5,848 nt of DNA. It comes from Clostridia bacterium. GTDB taxonomy: Bacteria > Bacillota > DSM-521 > Neomoorellales > SLTJ01. A model generated the notes under the pieces. The model ran no database searches and had not been told where the DNA came from. It saw only the letters and a list, made by a program, of their open reading frames with translations. Positions 4,630-5,848 of this stretch are shown here, in pieces. Where the stretch lies: positions 1 through 5,848 of the forward strand of contig JACIYD010000111.1 in the NCBI GenBank assembly GCA_014360105.1. Reading direction: 5' to 3'. The first letter of the stretch is position 1; each line of letters begins with the position of its first letter. The translations under genes were made by a program, and so were the position numbers.

Positions 4630-5848
4630 CTAACCTGCGAGCCGGCGCTGCAGGCGGGGCGGCACGACCTCGAGACGCACGAGGTCCGCATAAGTTTCCC
4701 GCCGGCCGATTAGCGCTGCTTCACCCTCGTAGACCAAAACAACGGCCGGCCTGGGCAGGCGGTTGTAGTTGCTCGCCATGGGATAGCAGTACGCGCCGGT
4801 GCAACTGACGGCGAGAATGTCGCCCGGCTCGGCCTTCGGCAAGGAGATATCCCAGATGAGCATGTCTCCGGATTCGCAGCATTTGCCGGTAATGCTCACC
4901 TTCTCCACCGCCGGACGGTCTGCCTTGTTCGCCAGCAAGGCCTCATAGCGCGCCTGGTATAGGGCCGGGCGGATGTTGTCTGCCATCCCGCCGTCCACGG
5001 CTACGTATTTGCGCACACCGGGAATCTCCTTAATGGCACCCACCGTATAAAGAGTGGTACCCGCCGGGCCGGCAATGGCCCTGCCGGGCTCCACCAGGAG
5101 GCGGGGCGGTACTAGCCCCGAGGCTTCGGCCTTTGCCGCCACCACCTCGCGCATTACCGCCGCGTATTCCCGCGGCGAAAGGGGCTCGTCTCCCGGCGCG
5201 TAATAAATGCCGAATCCGCCGCCGAGATCGAGTTCCCTGATCACCGTGCCGGTCTGTTGCCAAATCCTGGCGGCGAAATCCATCATCACCGCCGCCGCTT
5301 CCGCATAAGGCGCGGTCTTGAAGATCTGGGAACCGATGTGGCAGTGCAGGCCCACCAGTTCCACCGCGTTGCTGGCCGCAGCCAACGCCACCGCTTCCTC
5401 GGCCTGGCCACCGGCCAGGCTGAAGCCGAACTTGGAATCGAGCTGACCGGTTTTGATATAGTCATGGGTATGGGCCTCGATCCCCGGTGCCAGCCGCAGC
5501 AGTACCGGCACCCGGGCGCCCTTTGCTCGCGGCGCCAGTTGGCCTAGCAGTGCTAGTTCGTGAAAGTTGTCCACCACAATGCGACCCACGCCTGCGGCCA
5601 GCGCCTCTGCCAGTTCTTCCTCGCTCTTGTTGTTCCCGTGGAAGTAAAGGCGCTCGGGTGGGAAACCGGCGGCCAGGGCGGTATAGAGTTCCCCTCCGGA
5701 GACCACGTCCAGCCCCAGGCCCTCTTCGGCCACGATGCGGCAAATGGCCTTAAGGAGTAGCGCCTTGCCCGCGTAAAGGACCGCCCCCTCGCCGAAGGCC
5801 TCCTTGAAGGCGCGGCACCGGGCACGTAAGTGTGCCTCATCGACGACG
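4630..5848 (-). CDS. lysA: Diaminopimelate decarboxylase, 5' end beyond the window
   Basis: PLP enzyme of fold type III that removes CO2 from meso-diaminopimelate to give L-lysine, the last step of the pathway. 405 residues are visible and the frame is still open at the window edge; the family length (about 430-440) suggests roughly 30 N-terminal residues are missing. Counting visible residue 1 at 5845-5847, the PLP lysine is Lys28 in YAGK (5764-5766). EEGLGLDVVSGGEL follows, then HCHIGSQIF (about 169-177), the phosphate-binding GGGFG (209-213), EPGRAI (253-258) and the decarboxylase signature CCESGD (323-328). GAYCYPMASNYN (351-362) carries the C-terminal pocket tyrosine. These signatures separate it from ornithine/arginine decarboxylases. 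A GTG at 5731-5733 opens a shorter reading but lies after the PLP lysine, so it cannot be the true start. TAG stop at 4630-4632. First visible gene of the cluster; any lysine riboswitch would be outside the window. Confidence 0.97.
   Translation of the reverse strand, partial: VVDEAHLRARCRAFKEAFGEGAVLYAGKALLLKAICRIVAEEGLGLDVVSGGELYTALAAGFPPERLYFHGNNKSEEELAEALAAGVGRIVVDNFHELALLGQLAPRAKGARVPVLLRLAPGIEAHTHDYIKTGQLDSKFGFSLAGGQAEEAVALAAASNAVELVGLHCHIGSQIFKTAPYAEAAAVMMDFAARIWQQTGTVIRELDLGGGFGIYYAPGDEPLSPREYAAVMREVVAAKAEASGLVPPRLLVEPGRAIAGPAGTTLYTVGAIKEIPGVRKYVAVDGGMADNIRPALYQARYEALLANKADRPAVEKVSITGKCCESGDMLIWDISLPKAEPGDILAVSCTGAYCYPMASNYNRLPRPAVVLVYEGEAALIGRRETYADLVRLEVVPPRLQRRLAG

Noticed and set aside
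4617..4691. Earlier ATG start for the M50 gene at 4691
   Set aside because: The added 25 residues are Cys/Arg/Ser-rich and lie within the lysA 3' end; GTG at 4616 has GGAGGTG at ideal spacing.
5731..5733. GTG as the lysA start
   Set aside because: The frame continues upstream through YAGK, the PLP-binding lysine, to the window edge, so this GTG is an internal valine.
1..5848. CRISPR array, tRNA or rRNA genes, transposase
   Set aside because: No regularly spaced repeats, cloverleaf, rRNA-like sequence or transposase motif was found on either strand.

Overview
The window is about 60% GC and carries seven protein-coding genes. Five complete or partial genes on the minus strand look like one co-directional housekeeping cluster: lysA (5' end off the window) > site-2-protease-like M50 gene > trpS > scpA > scpB. 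A sixth minus-strand gene, a DUF2953 membrane protein, follows after a gap. A vapBC-type toxin-antitoxin pair runs the other way at the left edge. From memory, the order lysA / M50 / trpS / scpA / scpB / DUF2953 is typical of Clostridia-type Firmicutes. The GC content, the GTG and TTG starts with strong purine-rich ribosome binding sites, and an iron-sulfur-type cysteine motif in TrpRS suggest a GC-rich, anaerobic, perhaps thermophilic and spore-forming member (Moorella/Ammonifex-like). This placement is an inference, not a measurement.

Layout from left to right: 7-249 (+) ribbon-helix-helix antitoxin, overlapping by ATGA with 246-644 (+) PIN-domain toxin. The toxin stop codon directly abuts the stop codon of the convergent DUF2953 gene (645-1235, -), with no spacer and a small inverted repeat across the junction. 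Positions 1236-1631 are a 396-bp stretch without a convincing gene, reaching about 82% GC at 1321-1500, with a 15-bp direct repeat and GC-rich hairpins. Then come scpB (1632-2141, -), scpA (2138-2899, -), trpS (2963-3961, -), the M50 peptidase (3993-4616, -) and lysA (4630 to beyond 5848, -).

Together the minus-strand genes cover the last step of lysine synthesis (LysA), a membrane-embedded metalloprotease, tryptophan charging of tRNA (TrpRS), and the two non-SMC subunits of condensin (ScpA/ScpB) used in chromosome segregation. Gaps of 13 and 31 nt, a 63-nt gap and a 4-nt overlap make lysA-M50-trpS-scpA-scpB a likely transcription unit. The listed starts of several genes were shortened here to ribosome-binding-site-supported GTG or TTG codons: scpB at 2141, M50 at 4616 and DUF2953 at 1235.

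Most of the window is ordinary core genome. The points most worth a second look are the probable [4Fe-4S] cysteine motif in TrpRS, the extremely GC-rich scpB-DUF2953 spacer with its repeats, and the toxin-antitoxin pair packed stop-to-stop against the core cluster. I see no convincing evidence of a wholly new multi-gene system.
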